Shown here: piece after piece, positions 26,754-37,379 of the stretch
Layout: every line of letters starts with the position of its first letter
Numbering within the stretch: the first letter of the stretch is position 1
DNA from: Pseudomonas triclosanedens
Lineage (GTDB): Bacteria > Pseudomonadota > Gammaproteobacteria > Pseudomonadales > Pseudomonadaceae
DNA length: 64,000 bases
NCBI RefSeq assembly: GCF_026686735.1
Contig: NZ_CP113432.1
Span: 5,569,001 to 5,633,000 of the forward strand
Reading direction: 5' to 3'
Translations under genes and position numbers: made by a program
The notes under the pieces: model-generated
What the model was told of the DNA's origin: nothing
Databases searched by the model: none
Seen by the model: the letters and a program-made list of their open reading frames with translations, nothing else

Positions 26754-28571
26754 ATGTCCGAGACCCTGCTCAGCTCCCGTAACCTCGCCTTCGAACTCTA
26801 CGAAGTGCTCGATGCCGAGGCCCTGACCCAGCGCGAACGCTTTGCCGAACACAATCGCGAAACCTTCGATGCCGCCCTGGGCACTGCCCGCGGCATAGCC
26901 GAGGAACTGTTCGCGCCGCACAACCGCAAGAACGACGAGAACGAGCCACAGTACGTGGACGGCGCCGCCGTGCTGATCCCCGAAGTCAAGCCGGCCGTGG
27001 ACGCCTTCAACGAGGCCGGTTTCCACAACGCCTCGCGCAGCTTCGAGCAAGGCGGCATGCAGTTGCCGCACCTGCTGTCGCGCGCCTGCTTCGCGCACTT
27101 CCAGTCGGCCAACATCGCCACCTCGTCGTACCCGATGCTGAGCATGGGGTCCAGCCACCTGATAGAGACCTTCGGCAGCGACGAGCAGAAGCGCCTGTTC
27201 CTGCAACCGATGATCGAAGGCCGCTACTTCGGCACGATGGCACTGACCGAGCCGCACGCCGGCTCCTCCCTGGCGGACATCCGCACCCGCGCCGAACCGG
27301 CCGCCGACGGCAGCTACCGGATCCGCGGCAACAAGATCTTCATTTCCGGCGGCGACCACCCGCTGTCGGAGAACATTGTGCACATGGTGCTGGCCAAGCT
27401 GCCGGACGCCCCTGCCGGGGTGAAGGGCATCAGCCTGTTCATCGTGCCCAAGTTCCTGGTCAACGACGACGGCTCCCTGGGCGCACGCAACGACGTTACC
27501 CTGGCCGGGCTGTTCCACAAGATGGGCTGGCGCGGCACCACTTCCACCGCGCTGAATTTCGGCGACAAGGGCGAGTGTGTCGGCTATCTGGTGGGCAAGC
27601 CGCACCAGGGCCTGGCCTATATGTTCCAGATGATGAACGAGGCGCGCATCGGCGTCGGCATGGGCGCCATCATGCTTGGCTACGCCGGCTACCTGTATTC
27701 TCTGGAGTACGCCCGCGAGCGCCCGCAAGGACGTCCGGTGGACGCCAAGAACCCGACCTCTGCACAGGTCTCGATCATCGAGCACTCCGACGTCAAGCGC
27801 ATGCTGCTGACCCAGAAAGCCTACGTCGAAGGCGCCTTCGACCTCGGCCTCTACGCCGCGCGGCTGGTGGACGATTGCGAGACACTGGCCACCGAGGAAG
27901 AACGCAAGCAGGCCCATGAGCTGCTGGACCTGCTGACTCCGATCGTCAAATCCTGGCCCTCGGAGTTCTGCCTGAAGGCCAACGAGCTGGCGATCCAGAT
28001 TCTCGGCGGCCACGGCTACACCCGCGAATACCCGGTGGAGCAGTACTACCGCGACAACCGCCTGAACCCGATTCACGAAGGTACCCACGGCATCCAGTCG
28101 CTGGACCTGCTCGGCCGCAAGCTGGCACAGAACAACGGCGCGGGCCTCAAGCAACTGACCCGCCTGATAAACCAATGCTGCGAGCGCGCCCAGGCATTCC
28201 CGGAGCTGGACAAGCTGCGCCAGCCGCTGGAACAACTGATGGCGCGCCTGTCGGCTACCACCCTGAGCCTGCTCGGCGATCTGATGCAGGGTCGCGTGGC
28301 CCAGGGCCTGGCCAACTCCGCGCTGTACCTGAAGGTCTTCGGGCACGCAGTGATCGGCTGGCGCTGGCTGGAGCAGGCGATTCGCGCCGAGGAAGGCCTG
28401 GCGCGGATCCGCAGCAGCGAAGGCAATGCCGCGGACGCGGACTTCTATCACGGCAAGTTGCAGGCCGCGCGCTACTTCCTGACCTGGGAAGTGCCGTCCT
28501 GCCACCACGAGCTGGCGCTGCTCGAAGCCCGCGACGACACCTGTTCAACCATGCGGGATTCCTGGTTCTAG
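26754..28571 (+). CDS. Acyl-CoA dehydrogenase (PA5020-like)
   Basis: A 605-aa FAD enzyme that puts a trans-2 double bond into acyl-CoA. It carries the extra N-terminal region (about 1-35) and a C-terminal four-helix extension (about 470-600) typical of the long acyl-CoA dehydrogenases related to PA5020 and DmdC. The FAD/substrate loop MALTEPHAGSSLADI (about 161-175) and the catalytic Glu in NPIHEGTHGIQSLDLLGRK (about 439-457) are present. The start follows GGAGG by 7 bases. Chain-length preference cannot be told; a DmdC-like 3-methylmercaptopropionyl-CoA role is possible. It is monocistronic and ends at a strong terminator. Confidence 0.88.
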   Translation: MSETLLSSRNLAFELYEVLDAEALTQRERFAEHNRETFDAALGTARGIAEELFAPHNRKNDENEPQYVDGAAVLIPEVKPAVDAFNEAGFHNASRSFEQGGMQLPHLLSRACFAHFQSANIATSSYPMLSMGSSHLIETFGSDEQKRLFLQPMIEGRYFGTMALTEPHAGSSLADIRTRAEPAADGSYRIRGNKIFISGGDHPLSENIVHMVLAKLPDAPAGVKGISLFIVPKFLVNDDGSLGARNDVTLAGLFHKMGWRGTTSTALNFGDKGECVGYLVGKPHQGLAYMFQMMNEARIGVGMGAIMLGYAGYLYSLEYARERPQGRPVDAKNPTSAQVSIIEHSDVKRMLLTQKAYVEGAFDLGLYAARLVDDCETLATEEERKQAHELLDLLTPIVKSWPSEFCLKANELAIQILGGHGYTREYPVEQYYRDNRLNPIHEGTHGIQSLDLLGRKLAQNNGAGLKQLTRLINQCCERAQAFPELDKLRQPLEQLMARLSATTLSLLGDLMQGRVAQGLANSALYLKVFGHAVIGWRWLEQAIRAEEGLARIRSSEGNAADADFYHGKLQAARYFLTWEVPSCHHELALLEARDDTCSTMRDSWF

Positions 28572-28589
28572 GTCTCGCATGCCCCTCTG

Positions 28590-28615
28590 GCCCCGGTCAC
28601 GTCCGGGGCTTTTTT
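28590..28615 (+). terminator. Rho-independent terminator
   Basis: GCCCCGG and CCGGGGC form a 7-bp stem with a 6-base loop and a T6 tract, 19 bases after the acyl-CoA dehydrogenase stop. Confidence 0.88.
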
Positions 28616-28824
28616 ATGCCCGCGCGCCGAGCGCCGTGCCCACTTCCGGGGCAGCCCGCGCAGCACGCGTCGCCATCCTTCTGAAAGGCCGCTGAAAGCT
28701 TCGTCCCAAGCCACGCAATTAGCCTTTGACAGCCTTGCAAATCCGCAGGTTAGAATCGGTTGGCATGCGGCCTGCATCCCATCCCTCGTAGCGTCGCCAC
28801 CCCATTTCCCAGGAGGTCGACACT

Positions 28825-30567
28825 TTGGATGCCGTGGCCATCAACAGCTATTTCCTGATCGCTGCTGTGCTGATAGGCATGAGCATCCTGGTCAGCTCGC
28901 TGTCCTCGCGACTGGGCATCCCGATCCTGGTCATCTTTCTCGCCGTGGGCATGTTTGCCGGCACCGACGGCCCCGGCGGCATCGGTTTCTCCAACTATCC
29001 CATCGCCTACCTGGTAGGCAACCTGGCGCTGGCCGTGATCCTGCTCGACGGCGGCCTGCGCACGCGGGTGGCCAGCTTCCGCGTGGCCCTCTGGCCTGCG
29101 CTCTCCCTGGCAACCGCGGGCGTGCTGATCACAGCCGGCCTGACCGGCATCGCCGCCGCCTGGCTGTTCAAGCTGAGCTGGATGGAGGGCCTGCTGATCG
29201 GCGCCATCGTCGGCTCCACCGACGCCGCGGCGGTGTTCTCGCTGCTCGGCGGCAAGGGCCTCAACGAGCGGGTTACCGCTACCCTGGAAATCGAGTCGGG
29301 CAGCAACGACCCGATGGCGGTCTTCCTCACCGTCACCCTGATCGACATGCTCGCCCACGGCGAAGCCGGCCTGAGCTGGAGTTTTCTCTGGCACTTCCTG
29401 CGGGAGTTCGGCATCGGTTCGCTGCTCGGCCTGGGCGGTGGCTGGCTGCTGCTGCAGGTGATCAACCGCATGCACCTGGCCAGCGGCCTCTACCCATTGC
29501 TGGTGATCAGCGGCGGCCTCCTGATTTTCGCCGTAGCCAACGCAGTGCACGGCAGCGGTATCCTCGCCATCTATCTGTGCGGCCTGGTGCTGGGCAACCA
29601 GCCGATCCGCTCGCGCCACGGCATCCTGCACATGCTCGACGGCATGGCCTGGCTGGCGCAGATCGGCATGTTCCTGGTCCTCGGCCTGCTGGTCACGCCC
29701 CACGATCTCTGGCCAATCGCCCTGCCGGCGCTGGCCCTGGCGCTGTGGATGATCCTCTTCGCCCGTCCGCTCTCGGTGCTGGTCGGGCTGATTCCGTTCC
29801 GAGCCTTCCATGCCCGCGAGAAAGCCTTCATCGCATGGGTCGGCCTGCGCGGCGCGGTGCCGATCATCCTCGCGGTGTTCCCGCTGATGGCCGGCCTGCC
29901 GAATGCCCAGTTGTTCTTCAACGTGGCCTTCTTCATCGTGCTGATATCGCTGCTGGTGCAGGGCACCAGCCTGCCGTGGGCGGCCAAGCTGTTGCGCGTG
30001 GTGGTGCCGCCGGACCCGGCGCCGATCTCCCGCGCCGGCCTGGAAGTCCACCCGACCAGCGAGTGGGAGCTGTTCGTCTACCACCTGAGCAAGGAAAAGT
30101 GGTGCATCGGCGCCGCCCTGCGCGAGCTGAAGATGCCTGAAGGCACCCGCATCGCTGCACTGTTCCGTGGTACCCAACTGCTGCACCCTTCCGGCAGTAC
30201 CATTCTCGAAGCCGACGACATTCTCTGCGTGATCGGCCACGAACATGACCTCTCTGCGCTGGGCAAGCTGTTCAGCCAGGCGCCGGATCGCGGGCTGAGC
30301 GCGCGTTTCTTCGGCGACTTCGTACTGGAAGGCGATGCCCAGCTCTCCGCTGTCGCCTCGCTGTACGGCCTGAAGCTCGAAGGCGTCGACGGCGAGCAGA
30401 ACCTCGGCCGCTTCATCGCCCACGAAATCGGCGGCCAGGCAATCATCGGCGACCAGGTCGAGTGGAACGGCCTGACCTGGACGGTAGCCGCCCTGGACGG
30501 GAACAAGATCCGCAAGGTCGGGGTCAAATTCCCCGAAGGTCGCCCCGGTCCCGGTCTGTTCCTCTGA
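28825..30567 (+). CDS. cvrA: K+/H+ antiporter CvrA (NhaP2 type)
   Basis: A 580-aa CPA1 antiporter. Twelve or so membrane helices fill residues 8-400, with the ion-site Asp pairs in [12 protein letters not shown] (about 129-140) and [11 protein letters not shown] (about 154-164). A cytosolic TrkA-C domain (about 410-485) and a further regulatory domain follow. The family exports K+ for protons and protects against hypo-osmotic and high-K+ stress. Translation starts at a TTG at 28825, set by a perfect AGGAGG 8 bases upstream. It stands 82 bases before mscK on the same strand, suggesting a joint osmotic/ion-balance unit. Confidence 0.9.
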   Translation: MDAVAINSYFLIAAVLIGMSILVSSLSSRLGIPILVIFLAVGMFAGTDGPGGIGFSNYPIAYLVGNLALAVILLDGGLRTRVASFRVALWPALSLATAGVLITAGLTGIAAAWLFKLSWMEGLLIGAIVGSTDAAAVFSLLGGKGLNERVTATLEIESGSNDPMAVFLTVTLIDMLAHGEAGLSWSFLWHFLREFGIGSLLGLGGGWLLLQVINRMHLASGLYPLLVISGGLLIFAVANAVHGSGILAIYLCGLVLGNQPIRSRHGILHMLDGMAWLAQIGMFLVLGLLVTPHDLWPIALPALALALWMILFARPLSVLVGLIPFRAFHAREKAFIAWVGLRGAVPIILAVFPLMAGLPNAQLFFNVAFFIVLISLLVQGTSLPWAAKLLRVVVPPDPAPISRAGLEVHPTSEWELFVYHLSKEKWCIGAALRELKMPEGTRIAALFRGTQLLHPSGSTILEADDILCVIGHEHDLSALGKLFSQAPDRGLSARFFGDFVLEGDAQLSAVASLYGLKLEGVDGEQNLGRFIAHEIGGQAIIGDQVEWNGLTWTVAALDGNKIRKVGVKFPEGRPGPGLFL

Positions 30568-30574
30568 CCGCCTA

Positions 30575-30598
30575 CCGGCGCCCGCTTGCGGGCGCCGG
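30575..30598 (+). repeat. Intercistronic GC hairpin cvrA-mscK
   Basis: CCGGCGCCCGC and GCGGGCGCCGG form a perfect 11-bp stem with a two-base loop. There is no T-tract, so it is more likely an mRNA-stability or differential-expression hairpin than a full terminator. Confidence 0.6.
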
Positions 30599-30649
30599 GC
30601 AGCCAGAACTACCCTCACACCACCTCCGCACGAGCCGCTGAACGCGACC

Positions 30650-33600
30650 ATGTCATTCCTGCTGCGTACTCTCCTCGCCACCGTCCTCCTGGGCGGTTCG
30701 CTCATCGGCCTGCCCGCGATGGCCGCCGACAACACTCCGCCCAGCGCCGACCAGGTGCAGCAGAGCCTCGACAGCCTCGCCAACCGCAAGCTCCCGGAAG
30801 CGGACCTGAAGGTCGTCAAGACCAGCCTGGAGAACACCCTCCAGTTCCTCGCCAGCAAGGCCGACAGCGAGAAACAGCTCGCCGACCTCAAGGGCCAGCT
30901 TGCCGACGCGCCACGGCAGATCACCGAGAACCAGCGCGCGCTCGCCCGCCTGAAAGCCAGCAGCGACAAGCCGGCGAACCAGCGTTATGGCGCCTACGGC
31001 ACCACCCAGCTGGAGATGCTGCTCAACGAACAATCCACCGAGCTGGCCGCCTGGCAGAAGCAGATGATCGACGCCAAGAGCCAGATCATCACCTCACAGA
31101 CCCGCCCTGAGCGCGCCCAGGCCGACCTGAGCAAGAACCAGAGCCGCCTGCTCGACATTGGCACCGCACTCAAGGCCGGCAAGGAAAGCGGCAAGCCGGT
31201 GAGCGACGAACATCGCGGCGAGCTGCTGGCCGAACAGGCCGCGCTGACCGCGCAGAACCTGCTGCTGCGCCAGCAACTGGCAGGCAACAACCTGCTCCAG
31301 GACCTCGCCGCCAGCCAGCGCGACCTCCTCGCCGAGCGTATCGCGCGGCAGGAGCGCGATACCCTTGCGCTGCAGGCGATGATCAGCGACAAGCGTCGCG
31401 AGCAGTCCGAGAAGACCGTCGCCGAGCTTTCCAAGGACGCCGGGCAGGCCGTGGGGACTGACAGCCTGTTGAGCCAGGAAAGTGCGACCAACCTGCGCCT
31501 CTCCGACTACCTGCTGCGCACCACCGACCGCCTCAACGCCCTCACCCGGCGCAATCTCGAAGCCAAGCAGCAGCTCGACAACCTGACCCAAAGCGAGCAG
31601 GCGCTGGACGAGCAGATCAACGTCCTGCGCGGCAGCCTGCTGCTGTCGAAGATCCTCTACCAGCAGAAACAGCAACTGCCGGTAATCAAGACAGACCAGG
31701 ACCTGGCAGACGAAATCGCCGACCTGCGCCTGTATCAGTTCGAGTTGAATCAGAAACGCGACGAACTGAACGACACCCAGGTCTACATCGACAGCCAGCT
31801 CGCCCAGCAACCGAGCGAAAACCTCACGCCGCGCCTGCGCCAGGACCTCACCGAACTGGTGGACACCCGCCTGGAGCTGATGGACCGCCTGAACCATGAG
31901 CTGAACGCCCTGCTCAACGAGGCGATCACCCTCCAGCTCAACCAGAAGCAACTCAAGCAGACCAGCGACAAGCTGCGCGCCACGCTCGACGAGCAGATGT
32001 TCTGGATTCCCAGCAACCGCCCGCTGGACCTGTCGTGGTTCAAGATGACTCCGGCGCTGCTCCACCATCAGCTCTCGGAAGTACCGTGGGGCTCGGGCAT
32101 CACCGAGCTGGGCGAGGGCCTGATCGACCGGCCGTTCCTGTTCCTGCCGCTGCTGTTGCTGGTCGCCGGCCTGCTGTGGAAGCGCAAGTACCTCTACGAC
32201 AAGCTCGCCTCGCTCAACGACGACATCGGCCACTTCAAGCGCGACAGCCAGTTGCACACCCCGCTGGCGCTGCTGGTGGCAATGCTGCTGGCACTGCCCG
32301 GCACCCTCGCGCTGGCCATCGGCGGTCTCGCGCTGCTGCTCGATGCCCGCGGACAGAACGCCACCCTGGGCAGCGCGCTGCTGGAAATGGCCCAGGTCTG
32401 GATGGTGTTCTACACCGCCCACCGCATCCTGCGCCCCGGCAGCATCGCCGAGCGGCACTTCCACTGGAGTCCGCCGCAGGTCCAGTTCCTCGGCAAAATC
32501 ATGCGCCGACTGGGCCTGGTGGTGATGTCACTGGTGGCGGTGGTGACCGTCGCCGAACACCAGCCGGCGGCGCTGGCCGACGACGTGATCGGCATCGCCG
32601 TGGTGCTGTTCGGCTATGGCGCCATGACCTGGCTGCTCGCCCAGTTGCTGTTCAACAGCCCCTCCAGCGAGCGTCCGTCGATGATCAAGATGATCGTCGG
32701 CCTGGGCTTCACTGCCCTGCCGGTGGCGCTGTTCCTGGCCGTCGGCTTCGGCTACTACTACACCGCGCTCAAGCTCACCGACCGCCTGATCGACACGCTG
32801 TTCCTGCTGATGTTCTGGATGGTGGTGGAAGCCACCTTCGTGCGCGGCATGGGCGTAGCCGCCCGCCGCCTGGCCTACCAGCGGGCGCTGGCGAAGCGGC
32901 AGAACCAGCCCAAGGAAGGTATCGAGGGCACCGAGATCGCGGTGGAAGAGCCGACACTGGGTATCGAACAGATCAACGAACAGTCGATGCGACTGATCCG
33001 TCTGGGCCTGTTGATCGGCTTCGTGGTCACCCTCTACTGGGTCTGGGCCGACCTCATCAGCGTGGTGTCCTACCTCGACAACGTGACCCTCTACCAGTAC
33101 ACCAGCGGCACCGGCGACGCAGCCTCCACCACGCCGATCAGCCTCAGCGACTTCATCATCGCGCTGGTGATCGCCGCCGTGACCCTGGCCCTGGCGCGCA
33201 ACCTGCCGGGCCTGCTCGAAGTGCTGGTGCTGCAGCGCCTGACCCTGGCCCAGGGCAGCGCGTATGCCATCACCACCCTGCTGTCCTACGCGATCAGCGG
33301 CGTCGGCATCGTCACCGCGCTGTCGACCCTGGGGGTCAGCTGGGACAAGCTGCAATGGCTGGTGGCCGCGCTTTCCGTCGGCCTGGGCTTCGGCCTGCAG
33401 GCGATCTTCTCCAACTTCGTCTCCGGCCTGATCATCCTCTTCGAGCGCCCGGTGCGGATCGGCGACGTGGTGACCATCGGCAACCTGTCCGGCACCGTCA
33501 GCCGGATTCGCATCCGCGCCACCACCATCACCGACTTCGACCGCAAGGAAATCATCGTCCCGAACCAGACGTTCATCACCGGCCAACTGGTGAACTGGTC

Positions 33601-34012
33601 GCTGAGCGACACGGTGACCCGCGTAACGGTCAAGATCGGCCTGGCCTACGAAAGCGACCTGGCGCTGGCGCGCAAGCTCATGCTCGACGCCGCCCACGCC
33701 AACCCGCGCATCCTGCGTGACCCGGAGCCGGTGCTGTACTTCACCACGATCAGCGCCAGCACCTTCGACTATGAACTGCGCTTCCACGTGCGCGAACTGG
33801 GCGACCGCAACCCGGCGGTGGACGAAACCCTGACGCGCATCGCCCTGGCCTTCCGCGACCACAACATCGAGATGGCCTTCAACCAGGTCGACGTGTTCGT
33901 GAAGAACCTCCAAGGCCAGGAAGCCCAACTCATCATCGGCCAGCAACAAGCGGCCGCCGTACCGGTGCAGGTCAAGCCAACGCCGGAGAAACCCGGCGGC
34001 GACAAGGCCTGA
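30650..34012 (+). CDS. mscK: Large mechanosensitive channel MscK/KefA
   Basis: A 1120-aa MscS-superfamily channel, about the length of E. coli MscK. A Sec signal (residues 1-25) ends at AMAA. A long, Gln/Leu-rich coiled-coil periplasmic domain follows (about 30-480), then about eleven helices (490-905). The MscS pore and beta domain (about 900-1010) contain GLGFGLQAIFSNFVSGLIIL and FERPVRIGDVVTIG. The basic C-terminus ends in a Pro/Lys-rich tail. It opens on membrane tension and releases solutes on hypo-osmotic shock, in E. coli with K+ dependence. It probably shares transcription with cvrA. The RBS before the ATG is weak, but the signal peptide fixes the start. Confidence 0.93.
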   Translation: MSFLLRTLLATVLLGGSLIGLPAMAADNTPPSADQVQQSLDSLANRKLPEADLKVVKTSLENTLQFLASKADSEKQLADLKGQLADAPRQITENQRALARLKASSDKPANQRYGAYGTTQLEMLLNEQSTELAAWQKQMIDAKSQIITSQTRPERAQADLSKNQSRLLDIGTALKAGKESGKPVSDEHRGELLAEQAALTAQNLLLRQQLAGNNLLQDLAASQRDLLAERIARQERDTLALQAMISDKRREQSEKTVAELSKDAGQAVGTDSLLSQESATNLRLSDYLLRTTDRLNALTRRNLEAKQQLDNLTQSEQALDEQINVLRGSLLLSKILYQQKQQLPVIKTDQDLADEIADLRLYQFELNQKRDELNDTQVYIDSQLAQQPSENLTPRLRQDLTELVDTRLELMDRLNHELNALLNEAITLQLNQKQLKQTSDKLRATLDEQMFWIPSNRPLDLSWFKMTPALLHHQLSEVPWGSGITELGEGLIDRPFLFLPLLLLVAGLLWKRKYLYDKLASLNDDIGHFKRDSQLHTPLALLVAMLLALPGTLALAIGGLALLLDARGQNATLGSALLEMAQVWMVFYTAHRILRPGSIAERHFHWSPPQVQFLGKIMRRLGLVVMSLVAVVTVAEHQPAALADDVIGIAVVLFGYGAMTWLLAQLLFNSPSSERPSMIKMIVGLGFTALPVALFLAVGFGYYYTALKLTDRLIDTLFLLMFWMVVEATFVRGMGVAARRLAYQRALAKRQNQPKEGIEGTEIAVEEPTLGIEQINEQSMRLIRLGLLIGFVVTLYWVWADLISVVSYLDNVTLYQYTSGTGDAASTTPISLSDFIIALVIAAVTLALARNLPGLLEVLVLQRLTLAQGSAYAITTLLSYAISGVGIVTALSTLGVSWDKLQWLVAALSVGLGFGLQAIFSNFVSGLIILFERPVRIGDVVTIGNLSGTVSRIRIRATTITDFDRKEIIVPNQTFITGQLVNWSLSDTVTRVTVKIGLAYESDLALARKLMLDAAHANPRILRDPEPVLYFTTISASTFDYELRFHVRELGDRNPAVDETLTRIALAFRDHNIEMAFNQVDVFVKNLQGQEAQLIIGQQQAAAVPVQVKPTPEKPGGDKA

Positions 34013-34033
34013 GGCTGGACGCCTCCCGATAAG

Positions 34034-35579
<1,546 letters not shown>

Positions 35580-35617
35580 CGCGGTTATAAGCTCAGGCGC
35601 AAGGGTTCTAGCCACAG

Positions 35618-35663
35618 GAGGCGGAAATTGCTCCCGGTCATTGACCGGCCATCGAGCCGCCTC
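35618..35663 (+). promoter_or_regulatory. Structured leader upstream of metY
   Basis: An outer 7-bp stem (GAGGCGG at 35618-35624 with CCGCCTC at 35657-35663) encloses a perfect inner hairpin CCGGTCA-t-TGACCGG (35634-35648). It ends 41 bases before the metY ATG. No known SAM or SAH riboswitch consensus is recognisable to me, and there is no T-tract. It could be a regulatory leader or simply an intergenic palindrome. Confidence 0.35.
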
Positions 35664-35704
35664 GCATGCTCCCTGCTCTTTTACGCCCACAGGGAACACG
35701 CGCG

Positions 35705-36982
35705 ATGAAACTGGAAACCCTGGCGATCCACGCCGGTTACAGCCCCGACCCGACCACCAAGGCCGTGGCGGTGCCGATCTACCAGACCACCTCCTACGCC
35801 TTCGACGACACCCAGCACGGTGCCGACCTGTTCGACCTGAAGGTCGCCGGCAACATCTACACGCGGATCATGAACCCGACCAACGCCGTGCTGGAGGAGC
35901 GCGTAGCAGCGCTGGAAGGCGGCGTGGCGGCGCTGGCGGTGGCTTCCGGCATGGCGGCCATCACCTACGCCATCCAGACCGTGGCGGAGGCCGGCGACAA
36001 CATCGTCTCGGTGGCCAAGCTCTACGGCGGCACCTACAACCTGTTCGCCCACACCCTGCCTCGCTTCGGCATCCAGACCCGCTTCGCCGCACACGACGAC
36101 ATCGCCGCGCTCGAAGCGCTGATCGACGAGCGCACCAAGGCGATCTTCTGCGAATCCATCGGCAATCCGGCAGGCAACATCGTCGACCTGCGCGCCCTGG
36201 CCGACGCCGCTCACCGCCACGGCGTGCCGCTGATCGTCGACAACACCGTCGCCACACCGATCCTCTGCCGTCCGTTCGAACACGGCGCGGACATCGTGGT
36301 GCACTCGCTGACCAAATACATCGGCGGGCACGGCACCAGCATCGGCGGCATCGTCGTCGACTCCGGCAAATTCCCCTGGGCCGACCACAAGGCGCGCTTC
36401 CCGCTGCTCAACACCCCCGACCCGTCCTACCACGGCGTGACCTACACCGAAGCCTTCGGCCCCGCCGCCTTCATCGGCCGCTGCCGCGTGGTGCCACTGC
36501 GCAACACTGGCGCCGCGCTCTCGCCGTTCAACGCCTTCCTCATCCTGCAAGGGCTGGAAACGCTGGCGCTGCGCATGGAGCGCCACTGCGACAACGCCCT
36601 GAAAGTCGCGCAGTACCTGCAACAGCATCCGCAAGTGAGCTGGGTGAAATATGCCGGCCTGGCGGATCATCCCGAGCACGCACTGGCCCAGCGCTACATG
36701 GGCGGCCAGCCGGCGGCCATCCTCTCGTTCGGCATCAAGGGCGGCCAGGAGGCCGGCGCGCGCTTCATCGACGCACTGAAGCTGGTGGTGCGTCTGGTGA
36801 ACATCGGCGACGCCAAGTCGCTGGCCTGCCACCCCGCCTCCACCACCCACCGCCAGTTGAACGACGAGGAGCTGGAGAAAGCCGGCGTCCCGCGCGACAT
36901 GGTCCGGCTGTCCATCGGCATCGAGCACATCGACGACATCCTCGCCGACCTGAACCAGGCCCTGCAGGCCGCCGAAGGTTGA
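35705..36982 (+). CDS. metY: O-acetylhomoserine sulfhydrylase MetY
   Basis: A 425-aa PLP enzyme of the Cys/Met gamma family that makes homocysteine from O-acetyl-homoserine and sulfide. It shows TSYAFDDTQHGADLF (about 29-43), SGMAAITYAI (about 81-90), the PLP aspartate in VDNTVATP (about 178-185) and the PLP lysine near 204 in HSLTKYIGGHG. It is as long as the P. aeruginosa PA5025 protein. The start at 35705 gives MKLETLAIHAGY, the conserved N-terminus, and lies after AGGGAA; the upstream in-frame ATG has no RBS. It is monocistronic and followed by a hairpin. Confidence 0.93.
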   Translation: MKLETLAIHAGYSPDPTTKAVAVPIYQTTSYAFDDTQHGADLFDLKVAGNIYTRIMNPTNAVLEERVAALEGGVAALAVASGMAAITYAIQTVAEAGDNIVSVAKLYGGTYNLFAHTLPRFGIQTRFAAHDDIAALEALIDERTKAIFCESIGNPAGNIVDLRALADAAHRHGVPLIVDNTVATPILCRPFEHGADIVVHSLTKYIGGHGTSIGGIVVDSGKFPWADHKARFPLLNTPDPSYHGVTYTEAFGPAAFIGRCRVVPLRNTGAALSPFNAFLILQGLETLALRMERHCDNALKVAQYLQQHPQVSWVKYAGLADHPEHALAQRYMGGQPAAILSFGIKGGQEAGARFIDALKLVVRLVNIGDAKSLACHPASTTHRQLNDEELEKAGVPRDMVRLSIGIEHIDDILADLNQALQAAEG

Positions 36983-36992
36983 TGCCAGTGGC

Positions 36993-37017
36993 GCGAGGCA
37001 CCACTCCGGTGCCTCGC
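36993..37017 (+). terminator. Hairpin after metY
   Basis: GCGAGGCACC and GGTGCCTCGC form a perfect 10-bp stem with a 5-base loop, 10 bases after the metY stop. The downstream sequence lacks a T-run, so termination efficiency is uncertain. Confidence 0.5.
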
Positions 37018-37379
37018 ACCCGCCTCCCGTGATACCCCGACGCCATCACCGTGCAGACTGGCGCGGCCAGCTCGCGTAGAATCGCGCGCTGCCCGCTTGC
37101 CGACCGGCAGACCCGGCGCACGGGCAACCCCGCGACCGCACCAACCGATACGCCAGCGAAAAAGGGATTTGCGCGGCCATCAGCGTCCTTCCCGCCCCCA
37201 AGACCTTTCCATCCCGATCCGCCTCCGGCGCCGGTCGGTGGAGAACTTTTTTCGCCCGTGACCATCCGGTTCCGCCAAACCCTGCCGATAGGGTCCTGGC
37301 GTGCTTCGCCACCACTGGCCCCCAACAAGAACAATCTCCGAACGGCCTGACTTCACACAACCTTTCCTGGAGATCGTCA
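37018..37379. other. Non-coding interval upstream of the chemoreceptor
   Basis: About 360 bases with no credible gene: the open frames crossing it lack ribosome sites and Pseudomonas codon bias. It should hold the chemoreceptor promoter. The only clear signal is the ribosome site GGAG 8 bases before the ATG at 37380. Confidence 0.5.

Noticed and set aside
35580..35704. SAM or SAH riboswitch before metY
   Set aside because: The region is short and I cannot match the conserved cores of these aptamers; only the plain nested hairpin is reported.
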